Assembly: GCA_019722365.1 (NCBI GenBank)
Contig: JADFUC010002086.1
Span: 1 to 64,000 of the forward strand
Reading direction: 5' to 3'
DNA: 64,000 nucleotides
From: Lithospermum erythrorhizon
Taxonomy: Eukaryota > Streptophyta > Magnoliopsida > Boraginales > Boraginaceae
Part shown: positions 13,801 through 24,731 of the stretch, piece by piece
Layout: each line of letters starts with the position of its first letter
How positions within the stretch are numbered: position 1 is the first letter of the stretch
Made by a program: the position numbers and the translations under genes
Notes under the pieces: model-generated
What the model was told of the DNA's origin: nothing
Seen by the model: only the letters and a program-made list of their open reading frames with translations
Databases searched by the model: none

Positions 13801-16329
13801 AAGGTAGCAGACTCCAAGAGTCCTTACTTTCTATTTATCAAGTATACTTACATTCCCTTATACTTATGCTTGAAAGGAGTGAAACAAGTCTCTCATCTCG
13901 AGTATTAGTTCTTTGTGTACTTAATATCACAACTTATTGTGTTATCATACAAAGGAAAAAGACATCGTCGCTTATAGGTTGTAAGAACCATAGGCATAAT
14001 ATTTTCATTTACATGAAATGAAAAACTACCAAGTTCAAAAAGACTTGTATGATAGCCATACGATAATATACGATGTATTACTCTTATTGACATCATCAAC
14101 TGAACTGTCTCATATGGAGGAGATGGATATGAAATAATATACCATTATATTGATAACATGTAACCATCTTTGATTTAAGATTCTAAAATCTCAATCATAA
14201 ACTTTGTATTATTGAACATAAGTTCACAAGTTCTTCCTTGCTTAGATAATGTCTGTAGCTAATGGTATTATTTAAATGGCTTTCTTAAGTATGTCATACA
14301 TTCTTAACTTTCAATACATGGGCATTGAATTCTCATCTCAAGTTGTAAGTCATTAATTTTCTTAAGTTGATTACACATTTATAACAATTTATATTTAAAT
14401 GCTCATGTGCTGAATAATTAGACAATACATGTATAAAGGGTGCCATAAATAGTATATGCAAAGATAAAATCCAAAAACTCATAAATTCTTGTCACAGTGA
14501 GATAATTGAATACTTATGCTTACAATCCTATCAAATGCACCAAGATACCAAGAGTCTCACATGACTGAGAATTGAACGGCAACACTCATACATTTCAACT
14601 CTCAATCACATAGGTAAGTACTTACTACTAATTATGTCAAACATAACTCTTGGCGTCACTAAAAGTTCATCCTAGACTATATTATAACTTTGTCAACGGG
14701 CCCAAGTCCGATAAATCGAAATCACCGCATAAGTAACCTAGTCTACCGAATAGAGTCAAAATGGATGTTTATAGCCCAAGTCCTACACTTTGGGAATCGT
14801 ATAAACATCCTTAATGGGAGTGATACCTTAATTATGATATCACCAATCCGGCAGTCCTCACATAACCGAGGTTCAATCCAACTTTAGAGTTGGTGTACGA
14901 CAATACTACTTAATTTAAGGGATTAGTTATATTTAACAATACTAATGATCATGCAAGCATACATATTCAAACAAGCAAAATACATATTACATTGATCATA
15001 AGATTAAATATGAGATTCGTGATATCACTTAAAAGGAAAAAAATCTAAACTAAACTAGTTCTAAACTATGTTAAGTTTCTAATAATTCTTCATTCTTGTC
15101 TGGCTCCTCTGGTGGGTCTCCATATTTTAACTAATTATATTTACACTTAAATAGTAACTAATTAACATGCGGGTCATTACTAGTCAAAAGGCAAAACCAT
15201 CACCGCCATTTTCTAAAATAATCCTTTAAGATGTTGTATTTCTAAAATACGAATAATTCATATCACTAGTCTCTTGGCATCCATCAATATAACTCAATAT
15301 ATTATGCATGAATAACTAATTATATTTAGGCATATATAACATGGATGAAGCAAATGTATATGTACAATACAGATCTAAAATATATGTCATTGAATATTCA
15401 TCAATATGAATAAATAATTCAATTGCATTGGTATAAAATATTTATTTGAATCTAATTAAAATATATCACATAAAATGTATTTTAAGTGTATTAACATTTA
15501 ATATTAAACAATTGGTATTTTTGGAAAAATACATGTAAAACATATATTTGAATCTAATTCAAACATATCACTTAAGACAGATTTTAAGTGTATTATCATT
15601 TAATATTAAACAATTATTATTTTTGAAAAAAAAATACTATTTATTAATTTTACACCATTTAATTCAAGATAATATGTTATTGTAAAATTTTAATTATCAA
15701 ATAATTTAAAGTTTCTAATTAAAAGAATCAATTCGAATTAATAATTTCAATTACAATTTCTAACCAATATTATAAATTTAATTAAATTATACTCTTGGTT
15801 TAATTGTATTTCAAATACTAATTAAACTAGCTCTAATCAAATTAGAATTATTTAATGTAGTTAAATAATTATCTAAGTTTTAATTACATTCAAAATACCA
15901 ATTAGAACTTCCTCCAATCAAATTGAAAAAATTAAGATAGTTAAATTTAATTGATTGAAATAATATTCAACTTAAAATTAAGTGAAAATAATTTTAATTG
16001 ATATCAAAATATCAATTTGAGCAAAACCAAGCATAAAAAAAAGTCACGCTTATTTAAGCTCATTTAGGAAACAAGTCACGTATTCTAACTTAATTAGAAT
16101 CTTTATTCAAAATAAAAATCAAATTAATCATTTGAATTTATTATTTTAATTATATTCAAAATATAATTTAAATAAATAATATCAATTTTAGGATTATAAA
16201 ATCTGTCGAAATAATTAATGAAGTCAACTATTAAATTTTGGTTCAAAACCAAATTATAATTGAAATTAAAAAACTATTAAAATATTTAAGACTAACCCAA
16301 AAGCAATCACCCCAAAACTACGCAATTAA

Positions 16330-16680
16330 TAGTCCCCGATCCGATCTTGACCGCTAATCAGCTTCCGCCGACCAAAAAGAGAATCAAGCCCAGCGGACTG
16401 GGTCAATGGTCCGGTCAAACATGGTCAAACGGATGGGGTCGGATCGCCAGCTCGGCCGGATCGGGGTCGCACTTATCGGGTCAAACTGAAGCTTGACAGA
16501 GTCAACTCGTCAAATCGAGGTCAAACCCGAGTCGAGACAGAGTCGACTCGGTGACACATGTCAGGACAAGCGTGTGACACGTGGCATACTAGGTAGCTAC
16601 CACGTGTCTGCTAGGGCTGACGTCATCGTTCCAGAACCTTCCTTATTCGCTGACGCATCGATCGGGCCATCGATTCAAAT
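16330..16680. promoter_or_regulatory. GC-rich, motif-dense island in element B
   Basis: About 350 bp of GC-rich DNA lies in the 5' leader of element B. It repeats GGTCAAAC-type words (W-box core TTGAC on the other strand) and GAGTCGAC or GAGTCAAC words. It also holds two G-boxes (16576-16585 and 16599-16608) and a palindromic TGACGTCA (16618-16625). Known: G-box and TGACG motifs bind bZIP factors, and W-boxes bind WRKY factors in plants. Inferred: a regulatory module, or decayed gag or captured host sequence. No long open frame spans it. Confidence 0.4.
16576..16608. repeat. Perfect 9-bp inverted repeat of G-boxes
   Basis: The arms are GACACGTGG (16576-16584) and CCACGTGTC (16600-16608), separated by 15 bp. 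Each arm contains the G-box core CACGTG. The pair could bind two bZIP or bHLH dimers or form a hairpin. Confidence 0.6.
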
Positions 16681-17068
16681 CTAAATTGATATAAACTTTA
16701 ATCTTAAAATTCCCAGAAAATTCACAAAATTTGTGAAAAAATATTTCTAATTGAATTATAAGAAAAATACAAATTAACAATTAATCTGAATCATCATATT
16801 TGATTGTGTAATCAATAAATATTTTGCTGATATAGAAACTAATTCGAAAAAATCCAAAAAAATTCGGTAAAATTCAGAAAAATATTTATGATTTAACTAC
16901 ATAAAAATCGCAATTTTGATTAACAATTAATCATATTTGATTTAATTAATCACATATATCATATCAATTGAATTAAATAAATATCAAATATCAATTTTAA
17001 CATATCAAATTCAGATATAAATATATAAACAATTTATATAGCATAATTACATAATTATAATACTCAAA

Positions 17069-17086
17069 CCTGGCTCGTGAAGCCAC
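17069..17086 (-). other. Primer binding site of element B
   Basis: The minus strand reads TGGCTTCACGAGCCAGG directly after the LTR end CCCAACA. This is close to TGGTATCAGAGCCAGG, the initiator tRNA-Met site of copia elements. Confidence 0.65.
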
Positions 17087-17981
17087 TGTTGGGTTTTACT
17101 TATTAAAATAACAATTATCTAACCGATTGTTGTGAATCCTACTTGTATTATAAAGAATTAATTAGAAATTTCAGATGTACTCAAGCACCTTTGTACTTGG
17201 CAATGAATACGACTTGGATTTATACTTTCGAACAACCAACATAGGTTTCTTTAAGAATAGTTCATACTAACGATTGATCAAAACCCTTCCTTCGCTTACT
17301 AGAACTATTAAAGTTGAATGGGAGGGAATTTAGGAGAGCAAAAAGCCAGCGTTTTTCTCTTCCTAACGGCTCTAACAAGTAAAGGAAAGTTTAAACAGTT
17401 TTGTTTTCATCTTTTTCAAAAGCATTTACTAATGAACGGAAGAACTAATTTCATAACTCAAGCCCTTTATATAGGCTTCTCAAGCCCTACAATTTAGGCA
17501 CTTCAAGAGTTATGGCAAAACTCTACAACCTTATTAAGATTCTGTAACTCCCTGTAGTTAAGAAGATTTTGTGAATTCCCCGCCTTTGTTCCTTCTTGAT
17601 TCGCTAGGGGTGGCATTCCACAATTAAAATTTTGCCCCAATATTTCCTTATAGTTACACTTTTAACTGAAAGTTATAATTCACATTATATTTTGATCACG
17701 TTGTCACAAGCAAGGACTTAAAGTCTCGATTGACAAGAGAAATATATTAATTTATGTTAACTTCAACATTATATTACTTATATAGATTATGAGCGACTCT
17801 AGTAAACCATCATAATCACGGTAATGTCATTGATGAGTTAATCATAATATGTCAATTGTTCATTAATCGAACATATATATGAACTTATATTATTTGAATA
17901 TAATTAAACGTAAGTATTCCATTGCATAATCAAATTATTCAACAAGATTTTTATGAGATTTAATATCTCATATTTCCAACA
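17087..17981 (-). repeat. 5' LTR of element B
   Basis: An uninterrupted 895-bp LTR starting TGTTGGGTTTTAC and ending TTTCCAACA on the plus strand. A minus-strand TATA-like CCTATATAAAGGGC lies near 17463-17476. The strand orientation matches the primer site next to it. Confidence 0.8.
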
Positions 17982-17986
17982 CCATG

Positions 17987-19290
17987 TAGGATTTTCTAGG
18001 TCAAACATAGTTCATTTATTGACCCCGACATTTACTTGTTTCATTGCCAGCCCCGTGATCTTTCGAAACCCTATTCTAAAGTTTAAAGTCGGCTTAATTA
18101 ATATAAAACTCTAACTTTAACCTAAAATTAATTCAGGTGCTTATTATTTTCTCCTTGCTTCAATTTAATCGGAAGCTCGGGTGAATCCTAATCAACACGT
18201 GTCATCGCGTGATCGGTTGTAAGTTAATTAAATTAATAAATCGATGAAATTGAATTTTATTAATTTAAATTAATTAAATTCCACTATCTACAACACAAAG
18301 ATTAAAATGGTTCATCTATCACACTAATAACCTAAGGGACTATAAAATAATATGTTTAGGTTTAGTGGATTGGTTGCTAAGGATTGGGCTACTTGATTAT
18401 TGGACCAATATATCCAACAATTATAACCAAAACTAAAAAACAAAAAAAAAAAAACTAATGTTTTATTAGATAGAAACAAGTTTGATACTCCCTTAATGAA
18501 AATCTAATTGAGGTTTGATTTTGCAATATCCTCTCTAATCCTAACTCGCTGACTGCATCTATGCTTAAAGCTAAATACTATCCTAACTCAACCCTTTTCT
18601 TTCCTAAAAACACTTTGACGGTCTCGTCCGGTTTTGGATACAAACACAACTCTTCCAAGTTGCACTTCGATAAGCCTTGGTCCAAATGAGAGTTCCTAAA
18701 AAAAGGACCCGTTGTTTGGGTCGGAAACATTTCGATGATCAAGTCAAGAAGGATCGAAAGAAGCTATAGCTTCTCGGGAAGAGAGAATTGGATATCCCAA
18801 ATAACTTTCTTCATTTGGCCTCAAGGTTTAACTTTTATGCGCTTATTTGGATCAAGCATTTTGGTCGAGCTCGATGACTTATTATTGTCGACACGATTTT
18901 GTACTATTGGGTCGTAGTAATTACGATCTTAATTAAGCCGGGCCAAACCATTAGCCTTCAACGACTCTTTTCTCCTTATCAGCTGGGACAAATTTCAACC
19001 CATTTAAATCCTGCCAGATTCTTAAATTTCAATTTCAAGTGCTGTCCGCATCCATTTATTCAGCTGGGTACCTTGTTCCTGCTTGATCCATTTTTGAGGG
19101 CCCAACTGCTAGACCAATCCCTGATCAAATTTATTTAAGTTATGTGATTATCATTAACCTGCATCCGTCCATTTTCTATGTGTCGGATCCTAAATATGGG
19201 TGGGTTTCCTTTGTTTTTTCACACCAAATAGCGCCTTAACATCTTCCCGCCTAAACGTCTCCCTACTACTAAAACGATTGAGACCCTTTA
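17987..19290. other. Spacer, no gene recognised
   Basis: The sequence continues from 9066 once element B is removed. It is AT-rich with an A-tract near 18440-18453. Short ORFs at 18735-18917 and 18899-19138 match no family I recognise. It may hold old transposon debris, but nothing could be named. Confidence 0.4.
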
Positions 19291-19294
19291 TCAT

Positions 19295-19860
19295 CCCACT
19301 TAAGTTGAGGTATATACAAGAGTAAATTTATTTTCATTAAAATCGAAAGCAGTAATGGTTTCATAAAATTTAAGATACCATTGTCGAGAAGCTTGTTTTA
19401 GCCCATAAATTGATTTATTAAGTTTGCAATATGTCTTCATGTCCTTCAATTGTGAAGCCTTCTAGTTGACGCATCTAGACTTCCTCTTCCAAATCTCCAT
19501 TTAGAGCGGCGGTTTTCACATCTATTTGATACAACTCGAGATCATAATGAGCTACTAGTTCCATGACAATTCTAAGAGAATCTTTAGTAGAAACAGGAGA
19601 AAAAGTCGTACAGTAATCAATGCTTTCTTTGTGTTCAAAACCTTTGAAAACAAGTCTAGCATTATATCATTCAATTTTATCATTAGAGTCACGTTTGGTT
19701 TTGAAAACCCACTTACAACCGACTTTTTTTTCCCTTGAGGCAATTGAACGAGTTGCCACACTTGATTAGATTCCATAGATTTCAATTCATCCTTCATAGC
19801 ATCAAACCATTTACTAGAATTAACGTCTTTCATGCCTTGTGAATAAGAAATTGGATCCTT
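19295..19860 (-). pseudogene. Copia reverse transcriptase fragment
   Basis: Read on the minus strand, translation gives the start of a Ty1-copia RT domain (RVT_2). The open stretch 19833-19555 begins KWFDAMKDELKSMESNQVWQ and runs on to LVQLPQG. Continuing in shifting frames are remnants of GCKWVFKTKRD, YNARLVFKGF, IDYCTTFSPVS and YQIDVKTAALNGDLEEEV, with later in-frame stops. The catalytic YVDD block is not reached. No LTR, gag or integrase was found nearby, so this is an isolated, frameshifted fragment and non-functional. Its exact ends are uncertain. Confidence 0.8.
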
Positions 19861-20129
19861 AGTCTGTTCAGATTCTATTAGATAAAGTAAGAAATCACTG
19901 TAATGAGTGATTTTAAATACACGTGAATAATCTTTGATGTCATATGCAGGAAAAACATGTAAGAAATCATAATTCTTTTAACAATTGAATCACATCTAAG
20001 AAGATATTTAAAAAAGAAACATATAGAGTATTACTTTAGTTATGAGTTAATAATAAATGAGATTATAACTATTAAAAAGTTTGATAGGTGAAGCTAAGGT
20101 ATTGAAAAATGTCTCTATCACCCAAGAAA

Positions 20130-20700
20130 AATGTTATTGTTTTGTTGGCTATTTTTTTTTGTCTTTTGGCAAAATTTAGTGTCAAGTGTTCAGACAAGTG
20201 TCGAAGACAAGGTACAACAAGCCGCTATTGTCACATCCTCGCATATATTTTCGATTCTCGATGATTTTGGTAATATTTCAGTTTATATTTTCGGCCCAAT
20301 AATATATGGGAATGATTTGGAACGCTCCTCAGCACGTAAGCATTGAAGTTTGATTGATTATGGAAAAATGAAAGTATCCAAGCAATTATTACATTGTATG
20401 ATATGGAAAGAATTATTTATGGAAAGTATTGTTTATGGAAGATCTTTCCATATATGATTGGATGCTATTTTACACTATAAATATGTATCATTGCGTACTC
20501 TAACACCACCACACATATTATTTATTCTCAGACATTTTGAGAGGCAAAAAAAAAAAAAAAAAAAAAAAAAAATGATTTGAGAGAAAATATTTTTTGTGTA
20601 GGCTGAATGTACGGAGCTAATCTATAAAGCTCCCTTAGTTTCTACGATCAAGCAGTAACACTTCAAGGTACAATTCTAGTATTGTTTTATTTTGATGTGT
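20130..20700 (+). promoter_or_regulatory. TATA-bearing region with a 27-nt A-tract
   Basis: A TATA-like box CACTATAAATATG (about 20472-20484) is followed about 60 bp later by an uninterrupted run of 27 A (20546-20572), then TAATCTATAAAGCTCCC and sequence to about 20700. A purine run, GTTGGGGGAGA, lies near 20753. The order suggests a copia LTR on the plus strand (U3-TATA-leader), but no second LTR or target duplication was found. The small ORF at 20131-20346 (71 aa) has a hydrophobic start but no recognised family. Confidence 0.3.
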
Positions 20701-22290
20701 AAGTCAAATACCCGCAGAAGATATGACGTGAAGAGAGCAAGGTTGTCTCAAGTTGGGGGAGACTAACTTTACACCCATCGATGTAGTGTAATGGGTAGCC
20801 GACAATAACGGGAGCATTCACATGTTTCCTATTGTAATATCTCATCATTATAAGAAAATCCTTCACCGGGCTACTAATTCTACTGCATACAAGTTGTAAT
20901 CGAACCGATTACCATTCACAGATTTTAATTTCTATGTACTATTTATTTTCTCGTCGCCTTTATCATGTCGGGCCCCTGTTATAATAGTTTTAATAACGCC
21001 AAGCCTTAAAGAAATCTATTCATTTCACTGCACATTACACATTTTCGAAAAAAGAGTGAGAACATGTTATGATAAAAAAAATTATCAGGATAAATTATCA
21101 AAGATAGTTTTATTTTATAAATACATTAATGAAAAACTAGTTTGTTAATTCGTTCGAAGTGCTTAGAAAATTTCTATCACTGATTTTACAAGAAATATAA
21201 ACATGATTGATAATATTATACATAATGGTACCATAATTTAACACTCTCTTATCACATTTGATTATTTCGCGACACTTCGATCTAAATGCGAAGTTAATAG
21301 ACGCAGAAGATTGGGTTGGTAAATTTGTACTCCTTCCATCTAAAAAGATTGTCATTGACTTTTACAAAACACGCTTTTAAAACATAAATATCTCTAATTA
21401 TACACTCCGCTTAAAATTATAAAAAGTTGATTTTTTAAAATTATATATCAAACGAATCTAACAAGACATCTTACACGTCTATATTATTTTTACCTGGGCT
21501 AACGAAAAATTCACTGCCAAAATTTATAAAAATTGGATCCAAAACAATAAACGGTAATTTTTCGGCATTTTGGTACAATATTTTACTTTCACAAAGAAAG
21601 ATGGAATGGGAAGGGAAAAAGGTCATCCCCCACCTTTAAATTCGAATTAAAGATACCAAAAACAGGGAGTCCTACCGAAAGAGAACGCGTTGGGCCTGAA
21701 ACAATACTCAGTTTGCAATCTAAATCACCAGTTGTCTCTTCCAGCCTTGCACATTCTGAAGCCAGCTGGTTTGCTTCATCATGCCAATATAATAACCAAA
21801 TTCGGAATAATGTATTATTGGGTTTTGTATTTTAATACGGAGTATCATTTCTATTCATAATTACATAAACCAATTCCTCCCCCAACACAACAATACTGTC
21901 TATTATTTATTCTACAAAATGTTCTATCAAAACTATGATGCTAGAAATAAAGTTGGTAATTGGATTAGGATTTACTGTCTTCAATCCTCTTATCCTCCTT
22001 TTAAATTGGAATATGTAAACTGTATGAAAGTTTAACATATATAAATTAACTATCAAAAAACAAAATATTCTATCAAATTATGCTTAACAATGCCATTTTA
22101 TTCCTCACTAGCTAGCGATTCCTCAAACTAAAACTTATTTATATATTGATGGATAGAAATTACCACAGATGGATCAAGCAAGAATGGAGTATTGCGCTGC
22201 AAAATGGGATCCAAATAAATTGTGAGATTATATGGTTGCCAACTAATATTGAATGTTTTTAAAATTTAAAAAATATCTCCATCAATACTT
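20701..22290. other. AT-rich spacer
   Basis: Apart from the MITE-like segment at 21331-21614, nothing is recognisable. The ORF at 21137-21355 (minus) and the others here look like chance frames in AT-rich DNA. Confidence 0.4.
21331..21614. mobile_element. MITE-like element
   Basis: The left end TACTCCTTCCATCT, followed by AAAAGATTGTCATTGAC, looks like the CTCCCTCCGT-type ends common in plant Stowaway and Mutator-like MITEs. At about 21600-21614 the sequence AGATGGAATGGGAAG is an imperfect inverted copy of the start. The interior is AT-rich and non-coding. The inverted match is short (about 10-12 bp), so the call is tentative. Confidence 0.35.
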
Positions 22291-22295
22291 TAAAT

Positions 22296-22520
22296 TCAAT
22301 ATTACCTCCATTTCAAATTAATTTGACTTTCTACCTTTTCGGCATTACAACTCTAATCATTAATTAATTGTTATATATATTATGAAAATTATAATAAAAT
22401 ATTATGAAATTATTTTTAAAAACTAATCTAATGATATCAATTTTATATTTTTGTGACAATAATAAAAATTAATTTATTTATCAAAATTGATACAAAATTC
22501 CAAAAATACGTAATTAATTT
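22296..22520. mobile_element. Possible second MITE-like segment
   Basis: It starts TTACCTCCATTTCAAATTAA, again a MITE-like opening, and ends near AATTAATTTCAAAT, an imperfect inverse. It is very AT-rich and non-coding. The ends are weakly supported. Confidence 0.22.
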
Positions 22521-22639
22521 CAAATCTGGCAGGAAGACAACGTAGAATAGCTTGAAGGAGCTAACAATTTCTCCTCAATCCTCCAAACAATGTCGAGGAG
22601 TATTTTATTGAGAAACTAAACGATCAGAAGAAAATACCG

Positions 22640-22791
22640 TTACAACGTACAACAAGTCCTCCAAATCTGAATCTGCTCTTCATTATTCGTCTCAATGAAA
22701 CCTAAATGATGCATCAACTTAACACTCATTTGATCTCGTTGTTCAACAATCAAGACATTATTGAGTATCGACACAATGTTTAAGATGCAAC
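22640..22791 (-). CDS. Possible last exon of an ARM-repeat protein (host gene relic)
   Basis: The minus strand shows a good acceptor, TGTATCCACAG, ending at 22792. It is followed by an open stretch of about 50 codons to a TAA at 22640-22642. The translation contains GCILNIVSILNN, then VEQRDQMSVKLMHHLGF and TNNEEQIQIW. This layout (GC-I-x-x-IV-x-x-L, then a second helix with LxxL) resembles an armadillo repeat as found in plant U-box E3 ligases. The upstream exon is not clear: the adjoining frame to 22888 reads across the presumed intron. It may be the 3' end of a gene lost to rearrangement, or a pseudogene. The family call is from recall, not from a search. Confidence 0.3.
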
Positions 22792-23147
22792 CTGTGGATA
22801 CATTGATTTTGTAATTATAGTAATAATTTAACTTGATATATTTATTTTTAGAGTTTTGTTTGCATAATTCTACTCGATCAAATGGCACTCAAGCTAGATA
22901 TATTGTGGTTACAAAATCAACATTGATATTCAATAATAATGAAAAACTACCATGTATAAGTTCCATCTTCAAACACCTAAAATACATCCTAACACAACTC
23001 AAAAGTATACGCAAAATTGTAATGAAGACGATGTAATTAGTAGTATGTGACCATAATTGGTGCAAATTAAGCCTGAATTCGAGTCCAAAAGGTCAATTAA
23101 AACAGCAACTCCAAAAGATGTCGGTCTAAAAGCATTTGGTAAAAAAT

Positions 23148-23205
23148 ACTGTACTTATATTAGCAAATACTGTACTTATTTTAGCAAATACTGTACTTAT
23201 TTCCC
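23148..23205. repeat. Three-copy short tandem repeat, about 22 bp
   Basis: The unit AATACTGTACTTAT plus TTTAGCA occurs three times, near 23149, 23170 and 23192, with one or two changes. It lies about 370 bp downstream of the RALF stop codon. There are no spacers of equal length with variable sequence, so it is not a CRISPR-like array. Confidence 0.7.
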
Positions 23206-23568
23206 TAAGTATATGAATAAATTTCTAAAAATTTGAAGGTTGTAGATAACCCAATATGCATAACTTCTCCGATAATCTTAAATAAATTCACGGGACATAA
23301 TATGGCAGAAAATTGTAAATTAGATAATGAAATTAAAATCAATCAAAGAATTATATGTCCATTTCTATAAACTAATAACAAACAAAATAGAGCAAAACGT
23401 ACTCAAACACAACAAACAAAGTAAAATATTACAACATTGTTACCCATCATTTTTGTATACCAAAACAATCCATCTCATGTGAACAATTTAAAAAAAAAAA
23501 ATAGAAAACAAAACAAGTCAATATACCAAAGTAATAGATGAGACATTTTGAAAGGTAAAAGTGTGATT

Positions 23569-23922
23569 TCAGCGTCTGCATCTTGTGATAGCACTGCAAC
23601 CGCGAGAGTAGGGATTGGCTTGAGCACCAGGACGACAGTTATAGTAAGAAGCGCCACGTCTAGAGCAAGGGACATTGTTCTTCTGTAGCGCACCATAGCT
23701 TATATACCTTTTGGTTGCTAAAATGCGCCTGTTTGACTCCGAATCTAGCTCAAACTCATCCTCATCTCCCCCCAAACACTCCTCCACTGAACCCCTGCAG
23801 CTGGATCTCAACATAAATCCCAATTGGGTTCCCTCTGGTACACCCCCAATCGCCTTAGGTGTCAATGAAGCTAGCAAGGCAATGCACAAAATGTAGATTA
23901 AACAAAATCTTGAAAATGCCAT
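23569..23922 (-). CDS. RALF signalling-peptide precursor (RALF22/23/33-like)
   Basis: Single-exon gene of 117 residues, complete from ATG to stop, ending just after ITRCRR. Residues 1-27 form a hydrophobic signal peptide. A propeptide follows, with an acidic stretch (about 52-62, GDEDEFELD). RRILA at 65-69 is the subtilase S1P cleavage site known from RALF23-type precursors. The predicted mature peptide is the last 49 residues. It carries YISY at 73-76 (needed for binding CrRLK1L receptors such as FERONIA) and four conserved cysteines at 86, 96, 109 and 115 that form two disulphides. SRRGASYYNC and NPYSRGCSAITRCRR are near-invariant in the family. Known role: secreted peptide that raises apoplastic pH, restrains cell expansion and modulates immune signalling. 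The ATG context (CCAACATGGC) is good. The gene appears intact and lies 286 bp from a Tat element LTR. Family assignment is secure; the exact orthologue is not. Confidence 0.96.
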   Translation of the reverse strand: MAFSRFCLIYILCIALLASLTPKAIGGVPEGTQLGFMLRSSCRGSVEECLGGDEDEFELDSESNRRILATKRYISYGALQKNNVPCSRRGASYYNCRPGAQANPYSRGCSAITRCRR

Positions 23923-24045
23923 GTTGGTTGAATCTAGATTTGAGTAGAGATTGTTGTTGGGGTTTGGTTACTTTTTTCTTTTTGTTGGAATAGGGAGGGA
24001 TTAAGGAAAGTTGTACTAATGTGAAGTTGAGATGAGCTGTTTGAG

Positions 24046-24061
24046 AATATTATATATATGG
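24046..24061 (-). promoter_or_regulatory. RALF TATA box
   Basis: The minus strand reads CCATATATATAATATT about 125-140 bp upstream of the RALF start codon. This predicts a 5' leader of roughly 95-105 nt rich in CAA and A/C, typical of plant leaders. No other TATA-like word lies between it and the ATG. Confidence 0.6.
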
Positions 24062-24207
24062 TCTTTGGGTGGGGGAATATTACAACGATACCACTACTAG
24101 GAGGAAGTTTGAGGGGGTGTAAATGGGTGTCCACTACTTTTGGTTTTGGCTGGTGATAGAATGCTAATTCGAATTTTATATTATTTGTTTTTCAAAAAAA
24201 AAAAAAA

Positions 24208-24720
24208 TTATCCATAGCGTAGGCATTCATTACAGATTGAAAGCTGCCAATAATGCCAGCGACCATGCATATTCGACGACAAGCTTAAGATGCTGAATAT
24301 TTAAGTATGTGAATAAATATATGGTGAGACAAATCTAAGATTACATTTAATAAAGGAATATGCAGATTTATAAAGATTCAAGAGACTCATCATACTAAAT
24401 TTTTGTGAGCGACATCGTGTCCTCTTAGGCGACTCCTAAAAGCCTTTTTCTGATTGACCTACGCCCATGCCCAAGCATTAAATATTCCTTCTTTCGCCCA
24501 TAAAATAGCCGCCGATATATACTATCGCCTCTCAATCAGTTTGCATAAAAGCCTACGGGAGGACACTCCAAAAGTCATTTTTAATGGACGAAAACACGGG
24601 AATTGATTTTAAATTTATCAAGCATTAATACTTTTACGGGACATCGTGACCCATGCGTGTACGCTGTCCATCAATCGAGGAAAAGAACGGCCGGGAGACC
24701 TAAAGCCAAAACGACATAAA
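24208..24720 (-). repeat. 3' LTR of the Tat element, U5 truncated
   Basis: It aligns, with divergence, to the right LTR. Shared anchors are AAATATTCCT...AAAATAGC (24485-24510 against 34783-34810), the minus-strand TATA with its surroundings (24364-24375 against 34658-34669), the CATATATTTATT/ACATATTTATTACC block, and GCATGGTCGCTGGC against GCGTGGTCACCATG. The last 150 bp or so of U5 present at 34368-34520 are missing. The break lies next to a 13-nt A-tract at about 24195-24207. The U5 end faces the RALF promoter. Confidence 0.6.
24364..24375 (-). promoter_or_regulatory. TATA box of the Tat 3' LTR
   Basis: The minus strand reads CTTTATAAATCTG and aligns with CTTATAAATACC in the right LTR. If active, transcription would run toward RALF, whose own TATA box is about 300 bp downstream. 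Confidence 0.45.
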
Positions 24721-24731
24721 GCGCGATCCTG

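Larger units (their letters stand above)
9067..17981 (-). mobile_element. Non-coding copia-type LTR element B (LARD-like)
   Basis: Seen: LTRs at 9067-10856 (enlarged by an insertion) and 17087-17981; a near-perfect 5-bp target duplication, ctatg at 9062-9066 and ccatg at 17982-17986; a primer site; and a purine tract on the minus strand (AAGTAGGAG before TGTTGG). The roughly 6.2-kb interior shows no recognisable gag-pol. It shares blocks with element A, such as GTCAAGTATCCAT followed by ATTACTTAGGAACAT (element A about 3329, element B about 12887) and AACGGCAACAC with CATACATTT (5948 and 14577). Inferred: a relative of element A whose LTR sequence has largely diverged, though both begin TGTTGGAAAT followed by a hairpin. 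Confidence 0.8.

Noticed and set aside
17069..17086. tRNA gene candidates near tRNA-like words
   Set aside because: These are primer binding sites complementary to tRNA 3' ends. No cloverleaf or A/B box sequence is present.
23148..23205. CRISPR-like short repeats
   Set aside because: Three directly adjoining copies with no unique spacers in AT-rich plant DNA: a simple tandem repeat.
23475..23896. Other ORFs overlapping the RALF gene (23475-23696 minus, 23711-23896 plus)
   Set aside because: They are alternative frames of the RALF exon. Only the 23569-23922 frame carries the signal peptide, cleavage site and conserved cysteines.
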